From contig CALWDM010000016.1 in the NCBI GenBank assembly GCA_944376695.1, forward strand, positions 1-45,497: DNA of 45,497 nt, written 5' to 3'. This DNA comes from an uncultured Mediterraneibacter sp. (lineage in GTDB: Bacteria > Bacillota > Clostridia > Lachnospirales > Lachnospiraceae). Within the stretch, counting starts at the first letter, position 1, and every line of letters begins with the position of its first letter. This document shows positions 8,096 through 16,038 of this stretch, one piece after another. The notes under the pieces are model-generated. The model worked only from the letters and a program-made list of their open reading frames with translations. It was not told where the DNA came from and made no database searches. The position numbers and the translations under genes were made by a program.

Positions 8096-8716
8096 ATGAA
8101 AATAAAAAGAAAAACAGTACCCGGAAAAATATGTTCCGGAAAAACGCCGCACAGGAGAGCAGCGGCAGCGTGCATCTTTGCCGCATTGTTATTGAGCGCA
8201 TGCGCCAATCCTCAGAAAGAGGGCACGGCAGCGCTTGAGGAAGGGAATTATGAGGAAGCGCTGACACAGTTCCAGGAGGCGGCGGAAAGCAGTGACAGGG
8301 AAGAGTCAGCGGAAGGATACCGGGGACTTGGCATGGCATACTATGAGTCCGGGGAGTATGAGAAAGCTCTGGAATCTTTTCAGAAGGCAGTCGATCTGGG
8401 AGCAAAAGAGACGGTGCAGCTTTATCATCTGATGTCCGTGTGCGGGATGCAGGCATGGACGGACGGGGAAGAGGACGAGGCGGCGTACACATCTGTCCTG
8501 GAGTACATTCAGACAGGTCTTGCGCTGGCGGATTCTGACAGCGGCGAAGATGCCCCGGACGCGGAGATGCTCCGGGAGATGAAATATAATGAGATCATAT
8601 GCTATGAGAAACTGGCAGACTGGGAGAATGCCCGTCAGAAGGCGGAAGAATATCTCAGCGAATATCCGGAGGATGAGGCGGTCCAGAAGGAAGCTGAGTT
8701 CTTAAAAACCCGGTAG
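8096..8716 (+). CDS. TPR-repeat lipoprotein
   Basis: A signal peptide with a long basic N-region and the lipobox LLSAC (lipidated C36) precedes about two and a half tetratricopeptide repeats, clearest in NYEEALTQFQEAAE and EYEKALESFQKAVD, and a further helical pair near the C-terminus. The 206-residue protein should be anchored outside the cell membrane and mediate protein contacts. It starts 3 nt after the P-type ATPase stop, so the genes are co-transcribed; a functional link to metal export is not evident. The terminator overlaps its stop codon. Confidence 0.75.
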   Translation: MKIKRKTVPGKICSGKTPHRRAAAACIFAALLLSACANPQKEGTAALEEGNYEEALTQFQEAAESSDREESAEGYRGLGMAYYESGEYEKALESFQKAVDLGAKETVQLYHLMSVCGMQAWTDGEEDEAAYTSVLEYIQTGLALADSDSGEDAPDAEMLREMKYNEIICYEKLADWENARQKAEEYLSEYPEDEAVQKEAEFLKTR

Positions 8717-8739
8717 TGCGTATGCGCTGCCGGGTTTTT
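8704..8739 (+). terminator. Terminator of the ATPase-TPR operon
   Basis: The arms 8704-8716 and 8727-8739 (AAAAACCCGG...CCGGGTTTTT) form a stem of about 13 bp with one G-U pair, ending in T5. The left arm includes the TPR gene stop codon. Confidence 0.75.
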
Positions 8740-8785
8740 GGCGGAGCCTGACGCAGTTGTTTTATTTAAGAAGGAGAAAAAACAG

Positions 8786-10021
8786 ATGTATGCTATGGAA
8801 CAGATCGAAGAGACGGTTATACTGGCTGGTATTGACACCGGGAACGGAGAGGAGACTGAGCGCTCTCTCGACGAGCTGGAAGAGCTGGCAAAAACCGCGG
8901 GGGCAAAGGTCGCAGGCAGGCTCGTACAGGCACGGGAGGCAGCGCATCCGGCGACTTATCTGGGCACGGGAAAGCTGCTGGAGCTCAAAGAGCTTATCTG
9001 GGAGACAGATGCAGACGGGATCATCTGCGACGATGAGCTGACAAGCGCGCAGCTGGGGAATCTGGAGGCAGAGCTGTCCCGCAAGGTGATCGACCGGACG
9101 CTGCTGATTCTGGATATTTTTGCGGCCAGGGCGGCATCCGGGGAAGGAAAGCTCCAGGTGGAACTGGCGCAGCTGCGATACCGGGCGTCCCGGCTGACCG
9201 GGCTCGGAAGATCCCTGTCCCGGCTCGGCGGGGGCATTGGCACCAGGGGCCCGGGCGAGAAAAAGCTGGAGATGGACCGCCGCCTTATCCGGGAGCGGAT
9301 CAGCAGGCTCAAGAGAGAGTTAAAGGAGGTGGAAAAGCACAGGGAACTCATTCGTGCCCAGAGGAAGCAGTCGGGGCTGAAGGTGGCCGCGCTGGTGGGT
9401 TATACCTCCGCGGGGAAGAGCAGCATCGAGAATGCGCTGACTGACGCGGGGATCCCTGAGGATGCCATGCTGTTTTCCACACTGGATACGACCACCCGTT
9501 CGCTGATGCTGGACCATACCCAGGAGCTCCTGATTACAGACACAGTGGGATTCATACGCAAGCTTCCCCATCATCTGGTGGAAGCATTTAAGAGTACGCT
9601 GGAAGAGGCAAGATATGCAGATATCATTATCCATGTGGTAGACGCTTCCAACCCGCAGATGGACGGGCAGATGCATGTGGTATATGAGACGCTCCGCCAG
9701 CTCGGGGCAGAGGGAAAGCCGGTCGTCACGCTTTTTAATAAGCAGGATCTTCTCTGCGCGCCGGTGAGGCAGAGGGATTTTCAGGCGGATTACTCGATCC
9801 CGGCGTCTGCGAAGACAGGGCAGGGGCTGGACGAGCTGAAGAAAGCCCTCCTGGAGATCCTCCGCAGGGATCAGATCTATATCGAACGGCTGTATGATTT
9901 TTCTGAGGCAGGGAAGATCCAGATCATCCGCAGCAGGGGACAGCTCCTCTCGGAAGAATATGTGCCCGGGGGGATCGCGGTCAAAGCTTACGTTCCGAAG
10001 GAGGTTTATGGAAGAGTGTGA
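8786..10021 (+). CDS. hflX: GTPase HflX
   Basis: This 411-residue ribosome-associated GTPase has the HflX N-terminal domain (about 1-180, with HPATYLGTGKLLELK and the glycine-rich GGGIGTRGPGEKKLE segment) followed by a G domain: G1 GYTSAGKSS, G3 DTVGF, G4 NKQD and G5-like SAKTG. HflX splits stalled or hibernating 70S ribosomes under stress. The G1 loop differs slightly from the common GYTNAGKST form but keeps GKS. The ATG at 8786 is chosen for its AAGGAG about 9 bp upstream. The gene stands alone, convergent with the SDR gene. Confidence 0.92.
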   Translation: MYAMEQIEETVILAGIDTGNGEETERSLDELEELAKTAGAKVAGRLVQAREAAHPATYLGTGKLLELKELIWETDADGIICDDELTSAQLGNLEAELSRKVIDRTLLILDIFAARAASGEGKLQVELAQLRYRASRLTGLGRSLSRLGGGIGTRGPGEKKLEMDRRLIRERISRLKRELKEVEKHRELIRAQRKQSGLKVAALVGYTSAGKSSIENALTDAGIPEDAMLFSTLDTTTRSLMLDHTQELLITDTVGFIRKLPHHLVEAFKSTLEEARYADIIIHVVDASNPQMDGQMHVVYETLRQLGAEGKPVVTLFNKQDLLCAPVRQRDFQADYSIPASAKTGQGLDELKKALLEILRRDQIYIERLYDFSEAGKIQIIRSRGQLLSEEYVPGGIAVKAYVPKEVYGRV

Positions 10022-10045
10022 CGTCTGGTTCCGGCGGACGTCTTT
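10020..10045. terminator. Weak hairpin between convergent hflX and SDR genes
   Basis: GACGTC at 10020-10025 and 10037-10042 form a short stem extended by one wobble pair and one G-C pair (8 bp), followed by TTT. It overlaps the hflX stop codon. It is a modest candidate terminator. Confidence 0.35.
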
Positions 10046-10066
10046 CCCAGAACAGAGAAAAGCGCC

Positions 10067-10861
10067 TCAGATCAGGCCGCCGTCCATGCGGATGATCTGC
10101 CCGGTGAGATATCCGGGGGCTTCAGCAAGCATGAGGACGAGCTTTGCCGCCTCTTCAGGAGAGCCGAAACGTCCGGCAGGGATTTCTTCTTTCAGGGCAT
10201 TCCGCTCTTCTTTATCCAGCCGGGCATTCATCTCTGTGTCGATCACGCCGCAGGCAATGGCGTTTACCTGGATATTGCTCGGGGCAAGCTCCTTCGCCAG
10301 CGCCTGAGTCAGTCCGTTGAGTCCTGCCTTTGACGCGGAATAAGCTGCCTCGCAGGAGGCTCCTGCAACGCCCCAGATGGAGGAGATATTGATGATCCGG
10401 CCCTGCCTTCTGGATACCATATAGGGGACAGCCTCACGGCAGCAGTAGAAAGCAGAAGACAGGTTTGCAGCCATTACGGTCTGCCATTCCTCGTCTGACA
10501 TATCGCTCAGGAGACCGAAATGGGAAATCCCGGCGTTGTTGACCAGTACGTCGAGCCCGCCTTTGGTATCGGTATCGGTACCGGGAGCGCCCGGTGCGTC
10601 CGGCGTGTCCGCGGATGGGGAAGCGCTGCTTCCTGAGATCACGCGGAAGATATTGCGCACTTCCTCCGGGCTGCCAACATCTCCGGGCACTTTGGTGCAT
10701 GTTCCGCCGAGGCCAAGAATCTCCTTTTCAAGAGAGTCCAGCCTGTCTGTGGATTTCCGGCAGTTTATGAAAACATGATATCCGGCTTCCGCGAAAGCGA
10801 GGGCGCAGGCGCGCCCGATGCCGCGGGAAGAGCCGGTCACAAGGACTTTTTTTCTGTGCAT
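10067..10861 (-). CDS. Short-chain dehydrogenase/reductase (FabG-like) with a low-complexity insert
   Basis: The 264-residue classical SDR has the NAD(P)-binding motif TGSSRGIG (about 9-16), NNAG (about 106), the catalytic serine in NISS and the YSASK pair (Tyr, Lys). It would reduce or oxidise a carbonyl/alcohol. It differs from typical FabG in a Ser/Pro/Ala/Asp/Thr-rich insert of about 25 residues near residues 77-100, just before the NNAG strand. It is the last gene of the leftward hexuronate group, 17 bp downstream of uxaA, so a role in sugar acid or keto-sugar reduction is more likely than fatty acid synthesis. This is inferred from position only. Confidence 0.75.
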   Translation of the reverse strand: MHRKKVLVTGSSRGIGRACALAFAEAGYHVFINCRKSTDRLDSLEKEILGLGGTCTKVPGDVGSPEEVRNIFRVISGSSASPSADTPDAPGAPGTDTDTKGGLDVLVNNAGISHFGLLSDMSDEEWQTVMAANLSSAFYCCREAVPYMVSRRQGRIINISSIWGVAGASCEAAYSASKAGLNGLTQALAKELAPSNIQVNAIACGVIDTEMNARLDKEERNALKEEIPAGRFGSPEEAAKLVLMLAEAPGYLTGQIIRMDGGLI

Positions 10862-10878
10862 GATGATGCCTCCGATTT

Positions 10879-12360
10879 CTATAATGTCACGCCTTGCTTG
10901 AAGATCGCCATGTCGTGGAATCCGGCTTTCTCTGATTTTACCGGCTCTCCTGAGGCAACGCGGAGGATATAGTCAAAGAAACGGTCCCTCAATTCTGTCA
11001 GCGTGCCGCCCTCCACAAGTGTGCCGCAGTTGAAGTCGATCCAGTTCTGCTTTTTCTCATACAGATGGTTGTTCGTAGAGATTTTTACGGTCGGTACAGG
11101 GGAGGCAAAGGGGGTGCCCCTTCCGGTCGTAAAGAGTACCATATGGGCTCCGGCAGCCGCGAGGGCTGTGGAAGCCACCAGATCATTGCCGGGAGCGCTT
11201 AAAAGGTTCAGCCCTTTTTCTTTTACCCGTTCCCCATAGGCGAGGACGCCGCGGACCGGCGCGGTGCCGGACTTCTGGGTGCAGCCCATGGATTTGTCCT
11301 CCAGAGTAGAGATCCCGCCTTTTTTATTGCCGGGGGAAGGGTTTTCGTAAATGGTCTGACCATGACTTGTGAAATATTCTTTGAAATTATTGATCAGGTC
11401 CACAGTCTGATGGAACAGTTCCTCGTTTTCACAGCGGTCCATCAGCTGCGTCTCAGCGCCGAACATCTCCGGGACTTCTGTAAGGATGGTAGTGCCGCCT
11501 TTAGAAATGAGCAGATCTGAGAATGCTCCGACTGTGGGGTTCGCCGTGATGCCCGAGAGGCCGTCGCTGCCGCCGCATTTCATGCCGATGACAAGTTCAG
11601 AGCAGGAGATGGGTTCTCTCAGGAACTGTCCGGCGTACGCGGCGAGCTCCTCCAGAAGCTCCATGGCGTCGCTGATCTCATCCTCAGATTCCTGGCAGAC
11701 GAGGAATTTCACCCGGTTCGGGTCATAATCCCCAATGTAATTTTTCAGCACATCGATCCCGCTGTTCTCACAGCCAAGCCCAAGGACGAGTACGCCGCCT
11801 GCATTCGGATGGCTGATCAGATCTGCGAGGATCTGGCGGGTGTGCTCCTGGTCGTCGCCCATCTGGGAGCATCCGTAAGGGTGGGGAAAGGCCGCGACAG
11901 CTTCGACTGTGCCGGTGACGAGAGGCTGTGCCTTCCGCTCAATGGCTGCGGCGATGCTGTTGACGCAGCCCGCGGCAGGGATGATCCAGAGCTCGTTTCG
12001 TACGGCAGCTCGTCCGTCGGCCCTGCGGAAGCCCTGGAAGAACCGCTCTTCCGTGGCCGCAGGCTCTGTGACCTTCCGGTTGTAGGTGTAGGTCAGCAGA
12101 TCTCCAAGCCCGGTCCGGATATTATGGATGTGTACCCACTGCCCGGGCAGGATCTCCTCTCTGGCAATTCCGATGGGACAGCCGTATTTGACGACACGTC
12201 CGCCCTCCGGGATCTGCCGCAGGGCGAACTTGTGCCCCTGGGGGATATCCTCTGAAAGGGTAAGGGAGATCCCGTCCAGTTCAACGGAAGCGCCTGCGCT
12301 CAGCGGAGCCAGGGCGACCGCTACATTGTCTTTTGGATTGATCTGTAAATATGTTCTCAT
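10879..12360 (-). CDS. uxaA: Altronate dehydratase
   Basis: The 493-residue protein follows the full-length UxaA architecture: an N-terminal SAF-like domain (about 1-95; NPKDNVAVAL, QGHKFAL) and the large dehydratase domain with PYGCSQMGDD, GLGCENSGI, KCGGSDGLSGITANP, EVPEMFGAE, NPSPGNKKGG, LEDKSMGCTQKSG and FTTGRGTPF, ending FKQGVTL. It dehydrates D-altronate to 2-keto-3-deoxygluconate. The upstream ATG at 12372 is also possible, because the ribosome binding stretch GGAGAGTAAAA is duplicated before both ATGs; 12360 matches the family start. KDG kinase and KDPG aldolase lie upstream on the same strand. No uxaB or uxaC is in the window. Confidence 0.93.
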   Translation of the reverse strand: MRTYLQINPKDNVAVALAPLSAGASVELDGISLTLSEDIPQGHKFALRQIPEGGRVVKYGCPIGIAREEILPGQWVHIHNIRTGLGDLLTYTYNRKVTEPAATEERFFQGFRRADGRAAVRNELWIIPAAGCVNSIAAAIERKAQPLVTGTVEAVAAFPHPYGCSQMGDDQEHTRQILADLISHPNAGGVLVLGLGCENSGIDVLKNYIGDYDPNRVKFLVCQESEDEISDAMELLEELAAYAGQFLREPISCSELVIGMKCGGSDGLSGITANPTVGAFSDLLISKGGTTILTEVPEMFGAETQLMDRCENEELFHQTVDLINNFKEYFTSHGQTIYENPSPGNKKGGISTLEDKSMGCTQKSGTAPVRGVLAYGERVKEKGLNLLSAPGNDLVASTALAAAGAHMVLFTTGRGTPFASPVPTVKISTNNHLYEKKQNWIDFNCGTLVEGGTLTELRDRFFDYILRVASGEPVKSEKAGFHDMAIFKQGVTL

Positions 12361-12408
12361 TTTACTCTCCATTTTTTACTCTCCGTTCTGCCGCCGTTCC
12401 ACCGGCTG

Positions 12409-12422
12409 TGTAAGTGCTTACA
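12409..12422. promoter_or_regulatory. cre-like/LacI-type operator upstream of uxaA
   Basis: TGTAAGTGCTTACA is a palindrome apart from its central TG. It matches the CcpA cre consensus except that the central CG is TG. It sits just downstream of the candidate uxaA promoter, where binding would block transcription. Confidence 0.4.
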
Positions 12423-12425
12423 TAA

Positions 12426-12454
12426 AAGGTACTTCATTTTGTTGGAGGAGTCAA
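12426..12454 (-). promoter_or_regulatory. Candidate internal promoter for uxaA-SDR
   Basis: On the minus strand TTGACT (12454-12449) and TACCTT (12431-12426) are 17 bp apart in the 166-bp gap between kdgK and uxaA. It would allow uxaA and the SDR gene to be expressed separately from eda-kdgK. Confidence 0.4.
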
Positions 12455-12526
12455 GAACAGTGGGGACTTTGTGCGGCATCCCCTTCTTCAAAATCGGGTT
12501 TATATGGAATACAGCGTCATCAAAGA

Positions 12527-13552
12527 TTATCTCTGGACACGGCCTGATCCGTCTCCGCCGGCCAGTTTGAGCACTTCGTCCACGGATACCAGGTTGAAGT
12601 CGCCCTCGATGGAATGCTTCAGGCAGGAAGCTGCAACTGCGAATTCGATCGCTGTCTGAGAATCATATCCGTTTAAGCATGCACAGATCAGCCCGCCGCC
12701 GAAACTGTCTCCGCCGCCTACACGGTCAACGATGTGCATGGTATATTTCCTGCTGAAGCAGTAGTCATTTCCGTCATAGAGCATTGCGGACCATTTGTTG
12801 TCGTTCGCGGAGAGGGACTCGCGCAGTGTGATGGCAACTTTGGAAAAACCGAAGCGGTCAGCAAGCTGTTTTGCCACGTCTTTGTATCCTTCGCGGTTTA
12901 CTTCGCCCTTTGTGACGTCTGTGCTGGCTGCTTTGATGCCGAATACATCAGATGCATCCTCTTCGTTTGCGATGCATACGTCCACATATTTGCAGAGCTC
13001 GCCCATCACCTGTCCGGCTTTTTCCCTGGACCACAGTTTGTTTCTGTAGTTCAGGTCGCAGGATACCGTAATGCCTGCTTCTTTTGCAGCCTTGCATGCC
13101 TCCAGGCAGATCGCTGCCACATCATCGTTGAGCGCCGGGGTGATGCCTGTGAAGTGGAACCAGTCCGCCTCGCCGAAGATTTCCTTCCAGTTGAAGTCAG
13201 ATGCGGATGCTGTCGCGATGGAAGATCCCGCGCGGTCATAGATGACCTTGGACGGACGCTGGGAAGCGCCTTTCTCAAGGTAGTAGATCCCTACTCTGTC
13301 GCCGCCGCGCACGATGCAGGAGGTGTCAACGCCGTATTTTCTCAGAGAGTTGACAGCAGCCTGTCCGATCTCGTGTGTCGGGAGCTTTGTGACGAACTTT
13401 GCGTCAAATCCATAGTTTGCAAGTGAGACAGCGACATTTGCCTCGCCGCCGCCGTATGTGGCGCCGAAGGTATCCGCCTGTACGAAACGGCAGTATCCTT
13501 CCGGGGCCAGTCTTAACATGATCTCCCCAAATGTGATTACTTTCTTTGCCAT
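12527..13552 (-). CDS. kdgK: 2-keto-3-deoxygluconate kinase (PfkB family)
   Basis: The 341-residue ribokinase/PfkB-family sugar kinase starts MAKKVITFGEIMLRL and carries the GGGEANVAVSLANYG substrate-binding segment, DLNYR, and the catalytic loop DRVGGGDSFGGG, which keeps the essential aspartate but has glycine where GAGD usually has alanine. It phosphorylates KDG to KDPG. The assignment to KDG rather than another sugar comes from its position between uxaA and the KDPG aldolase gene, 2 nt after the latter. Confidence 0.88.
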   Translation of the reverse strand: MAKKVITFGEIMLRLAPEGYCRFVQADTFGATYGGGEANVAVSLANYGFDAKFVTKLPTHEIGQAAVNSLRKYGVDTSCIVRGGDRVGIYYLEKGASQRPSKVIYDRAGSSIATASASDFNWKEIFGEADWFHFTGITPALNDDVAAICLEACKAAKEAGITVSCDLNYRNKLWSREKAGQVMGELCKYVDVCIANEEDASDVFGIKAASTDVTKGEVNREGYKDVAKQLADRFGFSKVAITLRESLSANDNKWSAMLYDGNDYCFSRKYTMHIVDRVGGGDSFGGGLICACLNGYDSQTAIEFAVAASCLKHSIEGDFNLVSVDEVLKLAGGDGSGRVQR

Positions 13553-13554
13553 TT

Positions 13555-14196
13555 TTATTTCCCTCTGCTTTCTTTTACGATTTCAACCGCTTCTTTTACA
13601 AGCTCTTTGATCTTATCGAATTCGCCCGCTTTTACAAGGTCGCCTTTTACCATCCAGCTTCCGCCGCATGCAAGGATCTTGTCGTATGCGAGATAATCTC
13701 TTACGTTCTTCGGATTGAGTCCTCCCGTGGGCATGAATTTCATCCCTGCGTACGGGGCTGCGATCGCTTTGATGTAAGCGAGTCCGCCTGCCTGCTCAGC
13801 CGGAAAGAATTTTACGACGTCAAGGCCGTTCTCGATCGCCTGCTCTACATCGCTCGGGTTCGCGCATCCCGGCGTGATCGTGATGCCTTTTTCCACACAG
13901 TATTTCACGACCTTCGGGTTCAGCCCCGGGCTTACGATGAATTTCGCTCCGGCCGCCACCGCGCGGTCTGCCTGCTCTGTTGTCAGGACAGTGCCTGCTC
14001 CGACGAGCATGTCCGGGAATTTCTCCGCCATGATGCGGATGGATTCTTCCGCTGCGTCTGTGCGGAATGTAACCTCAGCGCAGGGGAGTCCTCCGTCGCA
14101 GAGTGCCTGTGCCAGCGGTTCAGCGTCCCTGGCGTCATTGAGGACAACAACAGGAACGATACCAAGCTTTTCGATTTGTTTTAATACTTCGTTCAT
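13555..14196 (-). CDS. eda: KDPG/KHG aldolase
   Basis: This 213-residue class I aldolase cleaves 2-keto-3-deoxy-6-phosphogluconate to pyruvate and glyceraldehyde 3-phosphate. The Schiff-base lysine lies in GLDVVKFFPAE, the glutamate region in VGAGTVLTTEQA, and the phosphate site in PTGGLNPKNV. The start at 14196 is chosen because AAAGGAG precedes it by about 8 bp. An in-frame ATG at 14217 lies inside the operator palindrome and lacks a ribosome binding site. It is the first gene of the leftward hexuronate operon, driven by the promoter at 14260-14287. Confidence 0.92.
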   Translation of the reverse strand: MNEVLKQIEKLGIVPVVVLNDARDAEPLAQALCDGGLPCAEVTFRTDAAEESIRIMAEKFPDMLVGAGTVLTTEQADRAVAAGAKFIVSPGLNPKVVKYCVEKGITITPGCANPSDVEQAIENGLDVVKFFPAEQAGGLAYIKAIAAPYAGMKFMPTGGLNPKNVRDYLAYDKILACGGSWMVKGDLVKAGEFDKIKELVKEAVEIVKESRGK

Positions 14197-14211
14197 TTCT
14201 TCTCTCCTTTG

Positions 14212-14226
14212 TTTCATAATACGAAA
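14212..14226. promoter_or_regulatory. IclR-type operator, eda side
   Basis: TTTCATAATACGAAA is a near-perfect palindrome (TTTC-N7-GAAA). It lies in the eda leader, downstream of the leftward promoter. It is almost the reverse complement of the site at 14364-14378, with one central difference, which supports both as sites for the divergent IclR regulator. Confidence 0.65.
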
Positions 14227-14259
14227 CTAAATTATGAATTATGGGGTGTTCTGATTGAA

Positions 14260-14287
14260 AGTATAATACAGTTTTTAAAAAAGTCAA
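14260..14287 (-). promoter_or_regulatory. Promoter of the eda-kdgK(-uxaA-SDR) operon
   Basis: On the minus strand TTGACT (14287-14282) and TATACT (14265-14260) are separated by 16 bp. The predicted transcript starts near 14253, upstream of the operator at 14212-14226. Confidence 0.65.
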
Positions 14288-14331
14288 GTGAAAAAAACCG
14301 TAAATATGAGAAATTATATGAATGAAAAATG

Positions 14332-14360
14332 TTGCGGGACTGGAGAAATCATGATAGAAT
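14332..14360 (+). promoter_or_regulatory. Promoter of the iclR gene
   Basis: TTGCGG (14332-14337) lies 17 bp before TAGAAT (14355-14360). The predicted start falls within the operator palindrome at 14364-14378, which implies autorepression. Confidence 0.55.
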
Positions 14361-14363
14361 TAG

Positions 14364-14378
14364 TTTCGTAATATGAAA
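14364..14378. promoter_or_regulatory. IclR-type operator, regulator side
   Basis: TTTCGTAATATGAAA has the same TTTC-N7-GAAA palindrome as 14212-14226 and covers the predicted iclR start point. Confidence 0.65.
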
Positions 14379-14401
14379 ATAATCTCAGTCAGGAGGGGCA
14401 T

Positions 14402-15253
14402 ATGGAACAGAAAAATCCGATACAGGTGGCGGGAAGGCTTTTTGGCGTGCTGGAGTTTCTTGCAGATGCGGGTTCCGCCGGGCTTATGGAGGTGAGCGTG
14501 GCGCTGGACCTGAATAAGACGACCGCCCACAGAGTGCTGAATTCCCTTATTTACATGGGGTATGCGAGGCAGAATGCTGTGAGCGGCAGATATGAGCCTA
14601 CATTTAAAGTCGTTGACATCGCCAACCGGATCATGGGCCGGGTGGATATTGTACAGACCGTGCGCCCGTATCTCAGGAAGCTGATGGAGGCGACAGGTGA
14701 GACCGTGCATTTCGTGGAGAGGGACGGGAACGACGCTGTGTATATAGATAAGGTCGAATCCATGAGCAACGGGATTCAGATGGTATCTCGAATCGGCAGC
14801 AGGATCCCGCTGTACTGTTCCGGCGTGGGCAAGGCGATGGCGGCGGAGATGGATGACTGGGAGATCGAAGAAATCTGGAACAACAGCAAGATCCTCCGCC
14901 TGACTCCGCATACCATCACGGATCGCAATGATTTTAAGAGAGAACTGGAGGAAATCCGGAAGAGAGGGTATGCCCTGGATGATGAAGAGAATGAGAGCGG
15001 GGTGCGATGCATTGCGTGCAGCCTGAGAGAACCCCTGGGCAGCGCCCGCCATGCTTTCAGCATCTCCGCCCCGGTCAGCCGTATGGATAACGGGCGGCTC
15101 CGGGAACTGGCAGCCAGCGTACTTAAGGTGCGGGAGGAGATCACGCGGAAGCTGCGCGCGTCTGTGGCCGGTCCGGAGACGGTGCGGAAGGAGATGCGAT
15201 ATATGCATGAACAGCATGAACACCGGGAGAAATGCCGATTGGACGCGCGCTGA
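14402..15253 (+). CDS. IclR-family transcriptional regulator (KdgR-like)
   Basis: The 283-residue regulator has an N-terminal winged helix-turn-helix (about 5-65, with LMEVSVALDLNKTTAHRVLNSL) and a C-terminal IclR effector domain (about 80-255, including GETVHFVERDG and PLYCSGVGKAMAA). It starts at ATG 14402 behind AGGAGGGG. It is divergent from the hexuronate operon and flanked by paired operators, so it most likely senses KDG or a related sugar acid and controls both directions. The ligand is inferred from context. Confidence 0.85.
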   Translation: MEQKNPIQVAGRLFGVLEFLADAGSAGLMEVSVALDLNKTTAHRVLNSLIYMGYARQNAVSGRYEPTFKVVDIANRIMGRVDIVQTVRPYLRKLMEATGETVHFVERDGNDAVYIDKVESMSNGIQMVSRIGSRIPLYCSGVGKAMAAEMDDWEIEEIWNNSKILRLTPHTITDRNDFKRELEEIRKRGYALDDEENESGVRCIACSLREPLGSARHAFSISAPVSRMDNGRLRELAASVLKVREEITRKLRASVAGPETVRKEMRYMHEQHEHREKCRLDAR

Positions 15254-15273
15254 AAACAGATACGGCGAAACTC

Positions 15274-15320
15274 AATCAGGGACACAGCAAAACCGGATTT
15301 TACCACATCCCTGATTTTTA
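15274..15320 (+). terminator. Terminator after the iclR gene
   Basis: AATCAGGGA (15274-15282) pairs with TCCCTGATT (15308-15316), followed by TTTA. The loop is long (about 25 nt). Confidence 0.55.
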
Positions 15321-15439
15321 TTGTGCTTGCCGCCTCCCTGTGCTAAAATTTATATGGACAGTCCGGCAGAAGACCGAGCCGGGCAGCCGTGACATCTGAA
15401 GATCGTTTCGAGGCGGGGACAGCCGGTGGAGGACAGAAC

Positions 15440-16018
15440 ATGATCAATGACGCGATGGAGTTTGCAGCGAAGGCGCACGAGGGACAGTTTCGCAAAGGGA
15501 CGAGGCGGCCCTATATCGTCCATCCCATCGAGGTGGCGAATATCGTGTCCACCATGACAAAGGATGAGGAGGTGATCTGCGCGGCCGTGCTGCACGATAC
15601 GATCGAGGACTGCCGCGGAATCACATGGGATGTGTTAAAGCTCCGGTTCGGGAGCCGCGTGGCAGATATGGTGGCCCAGGAGAGCGAGGACAAGTCGAAG
15701 ACGTGGGAGGAGCGCAAAGGCGCGACGATCAGCCGGCTGAAAGACGCGCCTGTGGAAGTGCAGATGATCGGGCTTGCGGACAAGCTTTCCAATATGCGGG
15801 ATATCGACCGGGATTACCCGAAGGAGGGGGACGCGCTCTGGACCCGGTTCCGCATGCAGAGCAAAGCGGCTCTGGCATGGTATTATAAGGGCATACGGGA
15901 TGTGCTGGAGGAACGGTTCTCCGGGGTGCAGGCATTTGAGGAATACTGCCGGCTTGTTGAAAAGAATTTCGGGCCGGGCCCGGCACATACAGAGTGGATG
16001 AATAACGGCAGAGTGTGA
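15440..16018 (+). CDS. Single-domain HD hydrolase, MESH1/SpoT-like (ppGpp 3'-pyrophosphohydrolase type)
   Basis: This 192-residue protein is an isolated HD domain related to the hydrolase half of RelA/SpoT. AHEGQFRKGTRRPYIVHPIEVA supplies the first metal histidine, VLHDTIEDC the HD pair, and LADKLSNMRD the distal aspartate. Small alarmone hydrolases of this kind cleave (p)ppGpp. The ATG at 15440 is chosen for GGAGG at 15428-15432. The ParA-like gene follows with a gap of 20 bp. The substrate is inferred from family membership; other nucleotides are possible. Confidence 0.8.
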   Translation: MINDAMEFAAKAHEGQFRKGTRRPYIVHPIEVANIVSTMTKDEEVICAAVLHDTIEDCRGITWDVLKLRFGSRVADMVAQESEDKSKTWEERKGATISRLKDAPVEVQMIGLADKLSNMRDIDRDYPKEGDALWTRFRMQSKAALAWYYKGIRDVLEERFSGVQAFEEYCRLVEKNFGPGPAHTEWMNNGRV

Positions 16019-16038
16019 AGAAAGGAGACGGGCGGCAG

